This document shows, piece after piece, positions 16,844 through 25,286 of a stretch of DNA of 36,919 bases. The notes under the pieces were generated by a model. The model saw only the letters and a list, made by a program, of their open reading frames with translations. It did not search any database and was not told where the DNA came from. The translations under genes and the position numbers were made by a program. How positions within the stretch are numbered: position 1 is the first letter of the stretch; each line of letters starts with the position of its first letter. This stretch comes from Bacteroides sp. ET71 (GTDB taxonomy: Bacteria; Bacteroidota; Bacteroidia; Bacteroidales; Bacteroidaceae): positions 1 through 36,919 of the forward strand of contig NZ_JAMBLS010000028.1 in assembly GCF_023336905.1 (NCBI RefSeq). The letters run 5' to 3'.

Positions 16844-16874
16844 CAAAAGTAGTGAATAGTTTGCGAAAGCGAAA
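16844..16874 (-). promoter_or_regulatory. Promoter of the rpoN operon
   Basis: On the minus strand TACTTTTG (16844-16851) matches TAnnTTTG perfectly. A TTTC (16871-16874) lies 19 bp upstream as the -33 element. The predicted leader is about 24 nt to the rpoN ATG. Confidence 0.7.
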
Positions 16875-16904
16875 CATTGCGGGGCGATATTTCCGTCGGC
16901 GGGC

Positions 16905-16954
16905 TATTTTTGCCGCATGGGATGACACACTTTCCTTTTTTCTTCTTATCTTTG
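16905..16954 (+). promoter_or_regulatory. Two -7-like boxes upstream of the aminopeptidase gene
   Basis: TATTTTTG (16905-16912) and TATCTTTG (16947-16954) both match TAnnTTTG exactly on the plus strand. Neither has an obvious TTTG at 19-21 bp. Either would give a leader of more than 200 nt before the ATG at 17167. The rest of the 352-bp gap (16815-17166) holds the rpoN promoter and a degenerate 22-bp tandem repeat, and no gene I can support. Confidence 0.45.
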
Positions 16955-17000
16955 GGAACTTTTCGCGGCGGGAGGGAGAGGCGTGCCGCCGTCCTTTCCG

Positions 17001-17088
17001 GTTCGGAGAAGCTGTGCTTCTTGTTCGGAAAAGCCGTGCCTCGTGTTCGGACGGGCGGCGGCTCTTGTCCGGCAGGGCCGGGGTTTTC
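17001..17088. repeat. Four degenerate 22-bp tandem units in the leader of the aminopeptidase gene
   Basis: Units begin GTTCGGAGAAGCTGTGCTTC (17001), GTTCGGAAAAGCCGTGCCTC (17023), GTTCGGACGGGCGGCGGCTC (17045) and GTCCGGCAGGGCCGGGGTTT (17067), exactly 22 bp apart. Only the GTTCGG head and the scattered GC pattern are well kept. They lie in the long 5' leader predicted for the gene at 17167. Confidence 0.6.
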
Positions 17089-17166
17089 CCGCAGGGTGGC
17101 TATCGTTGCTGCGAAAGTTTGAAAATCAGATGGTTAAGAATAGACGTTAAAAAGATAGATTGATTT

Positions 17167-18540
17167 ATGTTTGCAAAAGAGACTTACGTGCAACGCCGTG
17201 CCGTGCTGAAGAAGGCTGTGGGCCACGGCGTGCTGCTGTTCCTGGGCAATGACGAACAGGGACTTAACTACGAGGACAATACGTTCCGCTACCGCCAGGA
17301 TTCTTCTTTCCTGTATTATTTCGGCTTGTCGTTTGCGGGGCTGAATGCGCTGATTGACATCGACGAAGACCGCGAGATTATCTTCGGCGACGAACTCTCC
17401 ATCGACTACATCGTCTGGATGGGTACGCAGCCTACCCTGCACGAGAAGGCGGCCGCCGTGGGCATCACGGAGACCCGGCCTGCCGCCCAACTGACTGAAT
17501 ACTTGCACAAGGCCGTGCAGCAGGGGCGCACCATCCACTACCTGCCTCCCTACCGCGCCGAGCACAAGCTGAAGCTGATGGACTGGTTGGGCGTGCCCCC
17601 TGCGCACCAGGAGGGCTCGGTGTCTTTCATCCGCGCCATCGTGGCCCAGCGAAACGTGAAGACGGACGAGGAGATTGCCGAGATAGAACGCGCGTGCGAC
17701 ATCACTGCCGACATGCACATCGCCGCCACGCGCTTCATCCGTCCCGGCATGTATGAATACGAAGTCGTGGCAGAGATGAACCATGTGGCCGAAAGCCACA
17801 ACTGCGAGCTTTCGTTCGCCACCATCGCCACCATCAACGGGCAGACGCTGCACAACCATTACCACGGCAACCGCATCGACGAGGGGCAACTCTTCCTTAT
17901 CGACGCCGGAGCCGAGTTGCCTTCGGGCTACTGCGGCGACATGTCGTCCACCATCCCTGTCAGCAAGACCTTCACCCCGCGCCAGCGCGCTGTCTACGAG
18001 ATTCAGAACGCCATGCACCTTGAGTCGGTCAAAGCCCTCAGACCGGGCATCCCCTACATGGACGTCTACGACCTCTCTGCCCGCGTCATGGTGGACGGCC
18101 TGAAGGAGTTGGGGCTGATGAAGGGGAACACGGAAGATGCCGTGCGCGAATGCGCCCACGCGCTGTTTTACCCCCACGGGCTGGGGCACATGATGGGCCT
18201 GGACGTGCACGACATGGAGAACCTGGGCGAAGTCTGGGTGGGATACGACGGCCAGCCGAAGAGCACGCAGTTCGGGCGCAAGAGCCAGCGCCTGGCCATC
18301 CCCCTGCGGCCGGGCTTTGTGCACACCGTCGAGCCGGGCATCTACTTTATCCCGGAACTCATCGACCTCTGGCGCAGCCAGGGCAAGTTTACCGACTTCA
18401 TCAACTACGACAAGGTGGAGGAATACCGTCACTTCGGCGGCATCCGCAACGAAGAGAATTACCTCATCACCGAGACCGGCGCCCGTCGTCTGGGCAAAAA
18501 GATACCGCTGACGCCCGACGAGGTTGAGGCGTTGCGTTGA
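17167..18540 (+). CDS. pepP: Xaa-Pro aminopeptidase (aminopeptidase P, M24B)
   Basis: This cytosolic two-metal (Mn) peptidase would remove the N-terminal residue from Xaa-Pro peptides. The 457-residue protein has the N-terminal creatinase-like domain (1-170, including RYRQDSSFLYYFG) and the C-terminal pita-bread domain with all five metal ligands visible: Asp in IDAGAEL, Asp in GYCGDMSST, His in HGLGHMMGLDVHD, Glu in TVEPGIYF and Glu in GGIRNEENYL. Length fits the E. coli PepP class. It stands alone on the plus strand and is closed by a bidirectional terminator at 18555-18608. The symbol follows family membership. Confidence 0.95.
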   Translation: MFAKETYVQRRAVLKKAVGHGVLLFLGNDEQGLNYEDNTFRYRQDSSFLYYFGLSFAGLNALIDIDEDREIIFGDELSIDYIVWMGTQPTLHEKAAAVGITETRPAAQLTEYLHKAVQQGRTIHYLPPYRAEHKLKLMDWLGVPPAHQEGSVSFIRAIVAQRNVKTDEEIAEIERACDITADMHIAATRFIRPGMYEYEVVAEMNHVAESHNCELSFATIATINGQTLHNHYHGNRIDEGQLFLIDAGAELPSGYCGDMSSTIPVSKTFTPRQRAVYEIQNAMHLESVKALRPGIPYMDVYDLSARVMVDGLKELGLMKGNTEDAVRECAHALFYPHGLGHMMGLDVHDMENLGEVWVGYDGQPKSTQFGRKSQRLAIPLRPGFVHTVEPGIYFIPELIDLWRSQGKFTDFINYDKVEEYRHFGGIRNEENYLITETGARRLGKKIPLTPDEVEALR

Positions 18541-18554
18541 CCTGCCTTAAAGAA

Positions 18555-18608
18555 GAGCGGCCGGTGTCCGAAGGGAAATGCTCCCAAGGACACCGGCCGC
18601 TCCTTTGT
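18555..18608. terminator. Bidirectional terminator between pepP and the thioredoxin-like gene
   Basis: GAGCGGCCGGTGTCC (18555-18569) and GGACACCGGCCGCTC (18588-18602) form a perfect 15-bp GC-rich stem. CTTTGTTT follows on the plus strand and TTCTTT on the minus strand, so it can serve both convergent genes. Confidence 0.85.
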
Positions 18609-18630
18609 TTCACGGACAGGCTGATGATGG

Positions 18631-20511
18631 TCAGTCTTGCGCCAGCTTCTCCTTCAGCGTGGGCACCAGCAGGTTGTGGTCGCGCAGGTCGTTGCGCAGC
18701 CGGTAGCTGCCGTCCTTGTCCACCACGACATACGACGGGATGCCGTCAATCTGGAACTTGTCACAAAGGTAAGCCCACTGCTTGTCGTTCAGGCGGAAAT
18801 GTTTGCCCCGGATGTCGGGAATCATCGTCTTGTATTGGGCGATGGGCGAAGTCTCGTTGGCGATGTATATCCAGACTAAGTTGCCGTCGTTCAACTCCGA
18901 GCTCTTCAGCGGCTCTGTTTGCCGGATGGAAGCACGGCACGGACCGCACCACGTGTTCCAGAAGTCCACGAAGACCACCTTCCCCTTGTAGGGCGACACG
19001 ATGGCATCGAACAACTGTTCTATCGGCACCTCGGGCGTCGGCTCGATGACGGCTTTGCCCTCCACCTCTTTCAGTTTATCCAATGTGGTTTGTTGCATCT
19101 TGCGCAGGGCTTCTGCGTAGAACGACTCGTCTTCGGAAAAGACTTTCAGGTCTTCGTCGGCCAGTTCGCCGCCTTTTGCCTTCTGGATTAGACGGGCAAA
19201 CTTGCGGAGCGAGCCAATCAATCCTCCTTCAATGCCGGCAACCTTCATCCAGGCATCGTCTTCATAAACTACGGGGCCGGTATAATCGTATACCCGTTCA
19301 CCCATCAGCAGCATGGGGTCATTGATATCAAACAGTTGGCAAATGGCAGCTTGGTCCTTCGGCGTCAGTTTGTCTATACCCTTCACCGGATGCTTGTAGT
19401 CCCAGTCTTGCTTGGCGGCCCGGTAGTTCAGTTCTCTGATGTGGTCGCCTTGCAGTATGGCTGCTACTGCTTCTTCCTTCAGTGAGCATAGGTGCAACTC
19501 CTTGCCGAGTGGGGGGAGCGTGTCTTGGGCGATGCTGTCCGCAAGCGTCTGATACGTCCTGACGACGTGGGCTACATAGTCTTTTGCACTCATCTTGTAG
19601 TCGGCGAATTGTCCACTGTACAGGTTCATGGAGTATCTCCCGTCGTATTGCTCGTTGTTTGACCAATTGTTCAGGTTGGCGTAAGTCCCTTTGGCATACA
19701 TTTGCCGCAGGGCAGGTCGTTGGAAGCCTGCCCGGCGCGAGATGGCTCTCAACCCTGTTATTCGCATGTCTGTATAGAATTCTGCGTGTTCGCCAGGTGC
19801 CAACCAGAATGTTCCTCCTCTTAACTGATGTCCTATAACGGCGAAAGCCTGGGTCGGGCCGTATTGCATAAAGCGGAAGGTTGCCACGCCTGTGACAGAA
19901 TCAATGGAAGCGATGTACTCATCCTGGCCGCCCAGCAGGGTGTTGACGTATAAGTTGATTTCTTTTCCAAACTCTTTGCGGTAGTTCAGCAGGTGCAGGT
20001 CGACCGTCGTCTCCCCGATTTGGAAGATGGGGGCGGGCATCGGTGCGTTTTCGTTTATCGCAAGGGCTTCGGCGGGGATGCCTTGGGGGGCTTCGTATTC
20101 TGTCTTTCCGGTCAGGTCGATGCCGAACAGCTTGAAGCAGTCTTCGCAGTCGGACTCGATGAAGTCGAACGACTTGGTGCGGAGTGGGAGCGGTTGGAAC
20201 GTAAGCCGGAAAGTTGCCTCTCCAGACTCGGGCATCCAGAACAGCGAGTCGGGTGTGATGCCTTCCGCGCGGGTCATGGCGTACTTCCGCCCGTCGGCCC
20301 GTAGGTATGTGCGCGAATCAATCCTAATCCACATATGAGGGTTGAAGTACGCATCGACCGTCAGAATGGTCGCTGTGTCCGTCAGTTCTACGCGCGAGAT
20401 GTCCAGCGTCATCGTGTTGGCGGTTTCAATCAAAGGATTCTCCACCGTGCGGGGGCCGCTGGTGCATGCTGCCCATAGGAAAGGGAGCAGGAGGATGAAT
20501 AGTTTTCTCAT
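18631..20511 (-). CDS. Thioredoxin-fold (TlpA/ResA-like) lipoprotein
   Basis: This 626-residue protein has a signal peptide with probable lipidated Cys16 (FLWAACTSG), a long N-terminal part (about 20-490) without a fold I can name, and a C-terminal thioredoxin-like domain with WCGPC (Cys522, Cys525) and the cis-Pro loop GIPSYVVVD. Such Bacteroides proteins act as thiol-disulfide reductases in the envelope. A second Cys pair, CEDC at about 119-122 (SDCEDCFKLFG), in the N-terminal half could be a partner or a structural disulfide. It lies 42 bp after the kinase-like gene on the same strand, so the two are likely cotranscribed. The redox target is unknown. Confidence 0.85.
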   Translation of the reverse strand: MRKLFILLLPFLWAACTSGPRTVENPLIETANTMTLDISRVELTDTATILTVDAYFNPHMWIRIDSRTYLRADGRKYAMTRAEGITPDSLFWMPESGEATFRLTFQPLPLRTKSFDFIESDCEDCFKLFGIDLTGKTEYEAPQGIPAEALAINENAPMPAPIFQIGETTVDLHLLNYRKEFGKEINLYVNTLLGGQDEYIASIDSVTGVATFRFMQYGPTQAFAVIGHQLRGGTFWLAPGEHAEFYTDMRITGLRAISRRAGFQRPALRQMYAKGTYANLNNWSNNEQYDGRYSMNLYSGQFADYKMSAKDYVAHVVRTYQTLADSIAQDTLPPLGKELHLCSLKEEAVAAILQGDHIRELNYRAAKQDWDYKHPVKGIDKLTPKDQAAICQLFDINDPMLLMGERVYDYTGPVVYEDDAWMKVAGIEGGLIGSLRKFARLIQKAKGGELADEDLKVFSEDESFYAEALRKMQQTTLDKLKEVEGKAVIEPTPEVPIEQLFDAIVSPYKGKVVFVDFWNTWCGPCRASIRQTEPLKSSELNDGNLVWIYIANETSPIAQYKTMIPDIRGKHFRLNDKQWAYLCDKFQIDGIPSYVVVDKDGSYRLRNDLRDHNLLVPTLKEKLAQD

Positions 20512-20553
20512 GTTCTTTTTAGTTTTATTTAAATGTGAATAATGTGTTTAGTG

Positions 20554-22062
20554 TCAGGCGTGCAGTTCCAGAATGAAACGTGCTCCCTTGTTGTAGGACG
20601 GGTCAAGCGTCAGGCTACCGTTCATCTTCGTGGCCTCTAAGGAGCAGATGGGAAGCCCCAGACCGTCGCCTTGTGTCAGGTCGCGCACGGCATTGAAGGG
20701 CTTGAACAGGTTGGCTCTGCTGTCTTCGACAATGCCACAACCCGTGTCGGTCACAACGAATTGGTGGGTGTGTGCCCCACGTTTTTTGAAGTCCAGCCAG
20801 ATTTTGCCTTCGGCGGGCGTGTGTTTGGCGGCGTTCAGCAGGAGATGACGCAAGACTTTGGACACGTGTTCTGCATTGATGCGCACGTTCAGCTTGGGCG
20901 CGTTGACGGTCAGCGCGACGCCTTCCTGCACTTGGCTGCGCACTTCGTCGGCCACTCTCTCGCAGAAGGTGGCGACGTTCGTTTCCTCCAGTTCGTAAGG
21001 CTCGCCCAAGGTGTCTTCCAGTGCCGAAAGCTCTTCGATGTGGGCGGTGAAGGCTTGTAAGGCCTGCACGGCGGGCAGGTTGGCGTCCAGCGTGTCCAGT
21101 GTGGGTTGCATCTGTGCGGATATGTGGCTGATGAATTGCGTTTTCAGCGTCAGGTGCTCGTTCAGTGTGCGGATGCTTTTCTGCTGCTTGCGGTTCAGCG
21201 CGATGAAGCGCAAGAGCACGATGCCTCCCAATACCAGTGCGCCCGCCAGGATGGCTGCCAGGATGCACAGCCCGACAATGGTGTAGCGGCGGGCTGCCAG
21301 GGCATCGTCTTTTTCACCGATGGTTTGCAGGCTGGAGTCGTATTGGGCTTTCAAAGCGTTGTATGCTTGCTGTGCCTTGATGTTGGCAATGGAGTCGTGC
21401 CACGCCATGTAGTTGGAGTAGGCACGCGCCATCATGCTGGTATTGCCCGAGCGGCGGCTCATGCCTATCAGTTCTTGGTAGCAGGCCTCGGCCTTGTCGT
21501 AATCCGCCTGTTGGGCATATTGCTCGACCAAGTGTTTGAAAGCCTGGTCGCCCTGTGCGTTCATCCCGAAGGTGTAGTAGTAATTGGCCTGCGTGTAGAG
21601 CAGGTTGGTGGACAGCGAATCTACCTTGGCAGCCTTAGCCCATCCTTCCAGCTTGGACAGTTGTTCTTTGGCGCTGGCGGTCTTGCGCAGTTTGATATAC
21701 ATCCGCAGGCGCTCGCGTGTCACCGGGTAGCGCAGGGCAGGCATTTCTTTTCCTGTCTTCTGTTCTCCGCCGATGATGGTGCGTTCTACGGAGTAGAGCA
21801 GGTCGAAAGCTTCGTTATAATAGTTCTCGCGGTGGTAGAGTGCGGCTGCCTGCACGCCACATTCCGTAGCCTGGGCATATTGTTCGTTTGCCGCAAAGGC
21901 GTTGTAGGCTTGCAAGAAGAGGTAGCGTGCCCGGATATAGTCTTTCTGCGACAGGCTTGCCCTGGCTTGCTTTTCGAAGTCATTGCCGCGTTCTTGCGCC
22001 CCGGCGGTCAGGCAGAGATGGCAAATAGCCATTAAAAACAGTAAACTGATGACTCTTTTCAT
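20554..22062 (-). CDS. TPR-containing histidine-kinase-like membrane protein with atypical H-box
   Basis: The 502-residue protein has a signal peptide, a periplasmic helical-repeat (TPR-like) region (about 25-250), one transmembrane helix (about 261-288) and a cytoplasmic kinase part. The HATPase domain looks intact: N-box HLLLNAAKH with Asn410, G1 DTGCG (439-443) and G2 GDGLGLP (465-471). The dimerisation helix FISHISAQMQPTL (310-322), aligned with the usual FxxNISHELRTPL, has Ala316 where the phospho-acceptor His belongs. His313, three residues earlier, is the only nearby His. There is no receiver domain and no response-regulator gene next to it. It precedes the thioredoxin-like lipoprotein gene by 42 bp. 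It could be an active kinase using another His, or a pseudokinase scaffold. Confidence 0.82.
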   Translation of the reverse strand: MKRVISLLFLMAICHLCLTAGAQERGNDFEKQARASLSQKDYIRARYLFLQAYNAFAANEQYAQATECGVQAAALYHRENYYNEAFDLLYSVERTIIGGEQKTGKEMPALRYPVTRERLRMYIKLRKTASAKEQLSKLEGWAKAAKVDSLSTNLLYTQANYYYTFGMNAQGDQAFKHLVEQYAQQADYDKAEACYQELIGMSRRSGNTSMMARAYSNYMAWHDSIANIKAQQAYNALKAQYDSSLQTIGEKDDALAARRYTIVGLCILAAILAGALVLGGIVLLRFIALNRKQQKSIRTLNEHLTLKTQFISHISAQMQPTLDTLDANLPAVQALQAFTAHIEELSALEDTLGEPYELEETNVATFCERVADEVRSQVQEGVALTVNAPKLNVRINAEHVSKVLRHLLLNAAKHTPAEGKIWLDFKKRGAHTHQFVVTDTGCGIVEDSRANLFKPFNAVRDLTQGDGLGLPICSLEATKMNGSLTLDPSYNKGARFILELHA

Positions 22063-22177
22063 ATCAAATGATGCTTTGTTCGCCCGTAAAGTTACGACAT
22101 TCTTTCATAGCTTGTACGTCGGGGCGTCCTTTTTTTGAAAAGTGGCGGGACGCCTGTCACTTCGGCAGGCGAAGAAG

Positions 22178-25027
22178 TCATTCCTTGTCCGGATGGGCAT
22201 AGTCGCTCTCGTTCTTCACGCCTGTGATGTCGCGGCTGTTGGGGACAGCGGTCAGCAGTGCCTTCCATTCTTCCCATGTCCAATCGGTTGACGGTGTGAA
22301 TTGCTCCGACTTCATGTAGCGCAGCAGGGCGGTGCGGAATTGCTGGCCTTCGGGTGTGCCGGCCACGGCGTCCAGATTGACGGTGCACATAAGCAGGCGG
22401 CCCGGGCCTATGCAGGCTTCTATCACCAGCCCCAGTTTGTGATTGCGTTCTACGTTGTCTATCACCTGCACCAGCGGACGGTAATCGGCTTCGGTCGTGT
22501 TCAGTATGAAGGGGCGGCCGTTGCGGGTGATGCTCCACCATTGCCAGTTACTGTGCGCTTCGGTGGGGAAGTGGCGGAACAGGGGATGCTGGGGGGCGAC
22601 CAAGACGGACAAGGTGCCGGGCGATATTTCTTTGCCTGCATTTTCCGAGATGGTTTTAAACATGGCGTAGTTCCAATAGTCGGGCGTGAACAGTCCGCCT
22701 ACGCTTTGCTGCCGGATGCTGTCGTGCGAAGGGAGGAATAGCACCCGTTCGCCCACTGCCAACCTGCTTTTCATCTCTTCGTCGGCCTTGTCGGTGATGT
22801 AGATGCCTTCGGTACTTTCCGGCGCTTCGTCGGGATATACCCAGAGATGGTAGTAGTTGTGATAGGTCCCGCTTTTCAGACGTAGCGTCAGCCGTTGGGG
22901 AGTTTTCAGGTCGTTCAGTTTCACGGTGATGTGCCCGATGGTGGCTATGTCTCCTTGGGCTACTGAGGCCGGTATCTGTCCGTTCCGTTCCCAATGGCCT
23001 GTTTCGTCGGTCAATGTCCAGGACAGTGGTGTGTGCCAGTCGTTTTCTTCGTAGTTGGACAAGGCGATGGGGATGGTGAGTTCCTGGGAATTACGTACGC
23101 AAAAGTCCTGAATCAAAGCCAAGGGGACTACCGGTGCGCAGAAGCCGCGGAAGGTCTCCGGGTCGGCCATGCCTTTGCTGTCCATGAAGGCGTCCAGGAT
23201 GCCCACCAATGCGGAACCTTGTCCGGGGTAATCCTGGAGGTCCAGCATCTGGAACCCGCCGAAGCCGGGGGTGCGGAAAGCGTATTCGATGTCAGCCTTG
23301 TAGCAAGCCATGGCAAAGCGTCCGGTGGCTTTGCTGAAGTCGTCGGCCTGGCTGTACAGCCCGTTGGGCTTCAGCCTGTCGCGGAATATTTCGAGGTTGT
23401 AGGGGTAGAGGACGCCTTTGTATTTGGCTATCTGCTGGTAGTCCGGATAGATTTGGAACTGGCACGTCTCGTGTCCTACGACTGGCCGCGGACAGGAAGC
23501 AATGGCTCGCGCATAGTTGTCTACGGCGTTGGGACGGGTGTTGTTCAGTATCCCTCCTTGTTCGGCGTCTACGAAAGCAAACGAGGTGCGCACGTGGCTT
23601 TCGTACAGGGCCGAACCGCCCACCCTGCATGTGACGAAGAAGTCCTCCCCGTCTTGCGGGCCTTTCCAGCCCAGGAAGTTGTTGGCACCAAAGCAGTAGA
23701 GGTGGCGGTTGTCCTGCCGTCTGAAGTCTTCTATCCATTCACGCATCACTTCGATGTCGCCGCCCAGTTCATTGCCCAGGCCCAGCATCATGAAAGAGGG
23801 GTGGTTGCCCAGTTGCCGCAGCACCATGTCGCCTTCGCGTTTCAGGAAGGTGTTCAGGGCTGTGTTCTGTCGGTCGATGGTGCCCCACAGGGGCAGTTCT
23901 ATCTGGAAATAAATGCCTTCGATGTCGGCGGCTCGCAGGGCTGCGGCAGGGGGCGTGTAGGAATGGCAGCGGTAATGGTTCACGCCGTATTGTTTGGCGA
24001 TTTGGAACACCCGCCGCCACGAAGCGACGTCCATCGGGGCATAGCCGGTCAGCGGGAACACGCAGGCATCGTGCTTGCCGCGCAAAAAAGTCTTCTTCCC
24101 GTTCAGCACAAATTGAGTCCCTTCTGTCGAGAACTGCCGCATACCAAAATCAGTTTGACAACCGTCTTTCCAACGGCCTTGGCGCAGGCTGATGTCCAGA
24201 CGGTAGAGTGCCGGGTGGAACTCGCTCCACAGCAGGGGGGCGTCGCCCATGTCGATGGTCAGGTTGATGTCGTTGCGCCCTTCTTGCAACAGAATTTCCC
24301 GGGTGAGGGCAGACAGTTCGTGCGACATCGGCGAGTTCCACGCGTGTCCGCCGACGCTTATCCGTGCCTTGCCTTTCTTTCCGCCGATGACAGCCAGTTT
24401 CAAGACAGCCTGCTTCCGTTCGACATCCGGATATACTTGGGCGTCTTCTATGTAAGTAGCCTCCCGGGCCTCCAGACAAAAGTCACCCAAGATTCCGTTC
24501 CAGTTGGTCTGGGTGGCATCGCTCCAGGCATGCGACCCTTGTATCTCCTTGGGGACCGACGTCGGCGAGTTGTCAATGCGGATGGCAATGCGGTGTGTGC
24601 CCGGCGTCAACGGGGGCAAGTCGTAGCAGTGAGGTGCATAGATGTGTCCCTGACTGCCTATGCTGTCGCCGTCCACCCAGAGCGTGCTGGGTTTGGTGCG
24701 TTCCATCAGCAGCCTGACTTTCTTCCCTGCCCACGAGTCGGGGATGATGACGTCGCGTTCATACGTTACTTGTCCGGAGTAAGGATAAAGCCGTGTCAGT
24801 TGGGAGGTGGTTTGTGTGGAATGGCGTCCGTCGCCCAAGCGATTCTCGTCCGTAGAGCCGGGCAGGCGACATTCGCCTAACGATGACTGCCAGACTCCCG
24901 ACAAGTTTATCCGTTCGCGTTGCCAGATACCCGTTTCTTGTCCGTTCAACTTGATGGCCAGGCATAGGCAGCAGCTACCGATGAGGAGTGCTTTCAGCAG
25001 GCGGCCGTTTCTTGATTCCTTTTTCAT
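22178..25027 (-). CDS. Secreted glycoside hydrolase family 2 enzyme
   Basis: This 949-residue exported protein starts with a signal peptide (Lys-rich, then LLKALLIGSCCLCLAI). It has the GH2 layout: a jelly-roll sugar-binding domain (about 40-190), an immunoglobulin-like domain (about 190-300), a TIM barrel (about 300-590), and a C-terminal part that includes a Rossmann-like segment (about 720-930). Candidate catalytic residues are acid/base Glu420 in GLGNELGG and nucleophile Glu520 in VVGHETCQ. ATG 25027 is chosen for the signal peptide and the upstream promoter. No SusC/SusD pair is nearby, so it is a solitary enzyme. The substrate (beta-galactoside, glucuronide or mannoside are all possible in GH2) cannot be told. 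The family call is good; specificity is unknown. Confidence 0.87.
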   Translation of the reverse strand: MKKESRNGRLLKALLIGSCCLCLAIKLNGQETGIWQRERINLSGVWQSSLGECRLPGSTDENRLGDGRHSTQTTSQLTRLYPYSGQVTYERDVIIPDSWAGKKVRLLMERTKPSTLWVDGDSIGSQGHIYAPHCYDLPPLTPGTHRIAIRIDNSPTSVPKEIQGSHAWSDATQTNWNGILGDFCLEAREATYIEDAQVYPDVERKQAVLKLAVIGGKKGKARISVGGHAWNSPMSHELSALTREILLQEGRNDINLTIDMGDAPLLWSEFHPALYRLDISLRQGRWKDGCQTDFGMRQFSTEGTQFVLNGKKTFLRGKHDACVFPLTGYAPMDVASWRRVFQIAKQYGVNHYRCHSYTPPAAALRAADIEGIYFQIELPLWGTIDRQNTALNTFLKREGDMVLRQLGNHPSFMMLGLGNELGGDIEVMREWIEDFRRQDNRHLYCFGANNFLGWKGPQDGEDFFVTCRVGGSALYESHVRTSFAFVDAEQGGILNNTRPNAVDNYARAIASCPRPVVGHETCQFQIYPDYQQIAKYKGVLYPYNLEIFRDRLKPNGLYSQADDFSKATGRFAMACYKADIEYAFRTPGFGGFQMLDLQDYPGQGSALVGILDAFMDSKGMADPETFRGFCAPVVPLALIQDFCVRNSQELTIPIALSNYEENDWHTPLSWTLTDETGHWERNGQIPASVAQGDIATIGHITVKLNDLKTPQRLTLRLKSGTYHNYYHLWVYPDEAPESTEGIYITDKADEEMKSRLAVGERVLFLPSHDSIRQQSVGGLFTPDYWNYAMFKTISENAGKEISPGTLSVLVAPQHPLFRHFPTEAHSNWQWWSITRNGRPFILNTTEADYRPLVQVIDNVERNHKLGLVIEACIGPGRLLMCTVNLDAVAGTPEGQQFRTALLRYMKSEQFTPSTDWTWEEWKALLTAVPNSRDITGVKNESDYAHPDKE

Positions 25028-25086
25028 GCTCGTATCTTTGGAAAGGTGAAAATGCTTGTCAGGCAAGCAGATGTAGCTTGCTCCGA

Positions 25087-25117
25087 CAAAGGTATCCAAA
25101 CTTGGGGAACATATCAA
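25087..25117 (-). promoter_or_regulatory. Promoter of the GH2 gene
   Basis: On the minus strand TACCTTTG (25087-25094) matches TAnnTTTG, with TTG (25115-25117) 20 bp upstream. The leader to the ATG at 25027 would be about 53 nt. Confidence 0.65.
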
Positions 25118-25205
25118 TAGCTTTCTTGTCTTTTTTGTTACGGTGGAACATTTGCACCCCTTCGAAACGACAAAACATGCCTGTTTATTATCCCTGCCGG
25201 TGACC

Positions 25206-25249
25206 TCGAAGAAGAGCCATGCTTCTTCGAACAAAAGCGACGGCTCTTC
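25206..25249. other. Nested alternative hairpins after the nucleoside kinase gene
   Basis: TCGAAGAAG (25206-25214) pairs perfectly with CTTCTTCGA (25222-25230), and the overlapping GAAGAGCC (25211-25218) pairs perfectly with GGCTCTTC (25242-25249). The two stems exclude each other. They lie between the kinase stop (25287) and the GH2 promoter. No T-run follows on the minus strand. Confidence 0.45.
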
Positions 25250-25286
25250 CGGCCAAGGAACGAGTCTTTTTCCCTGGGTGTTGCAG

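Noticed and set aside
16815-16928. Longer RpoN reading from 16928
   Set aside because: It runs across the predicted rpoN promoter and adds a basic tail before the standard MAQASRQVQTQTQQQ start.
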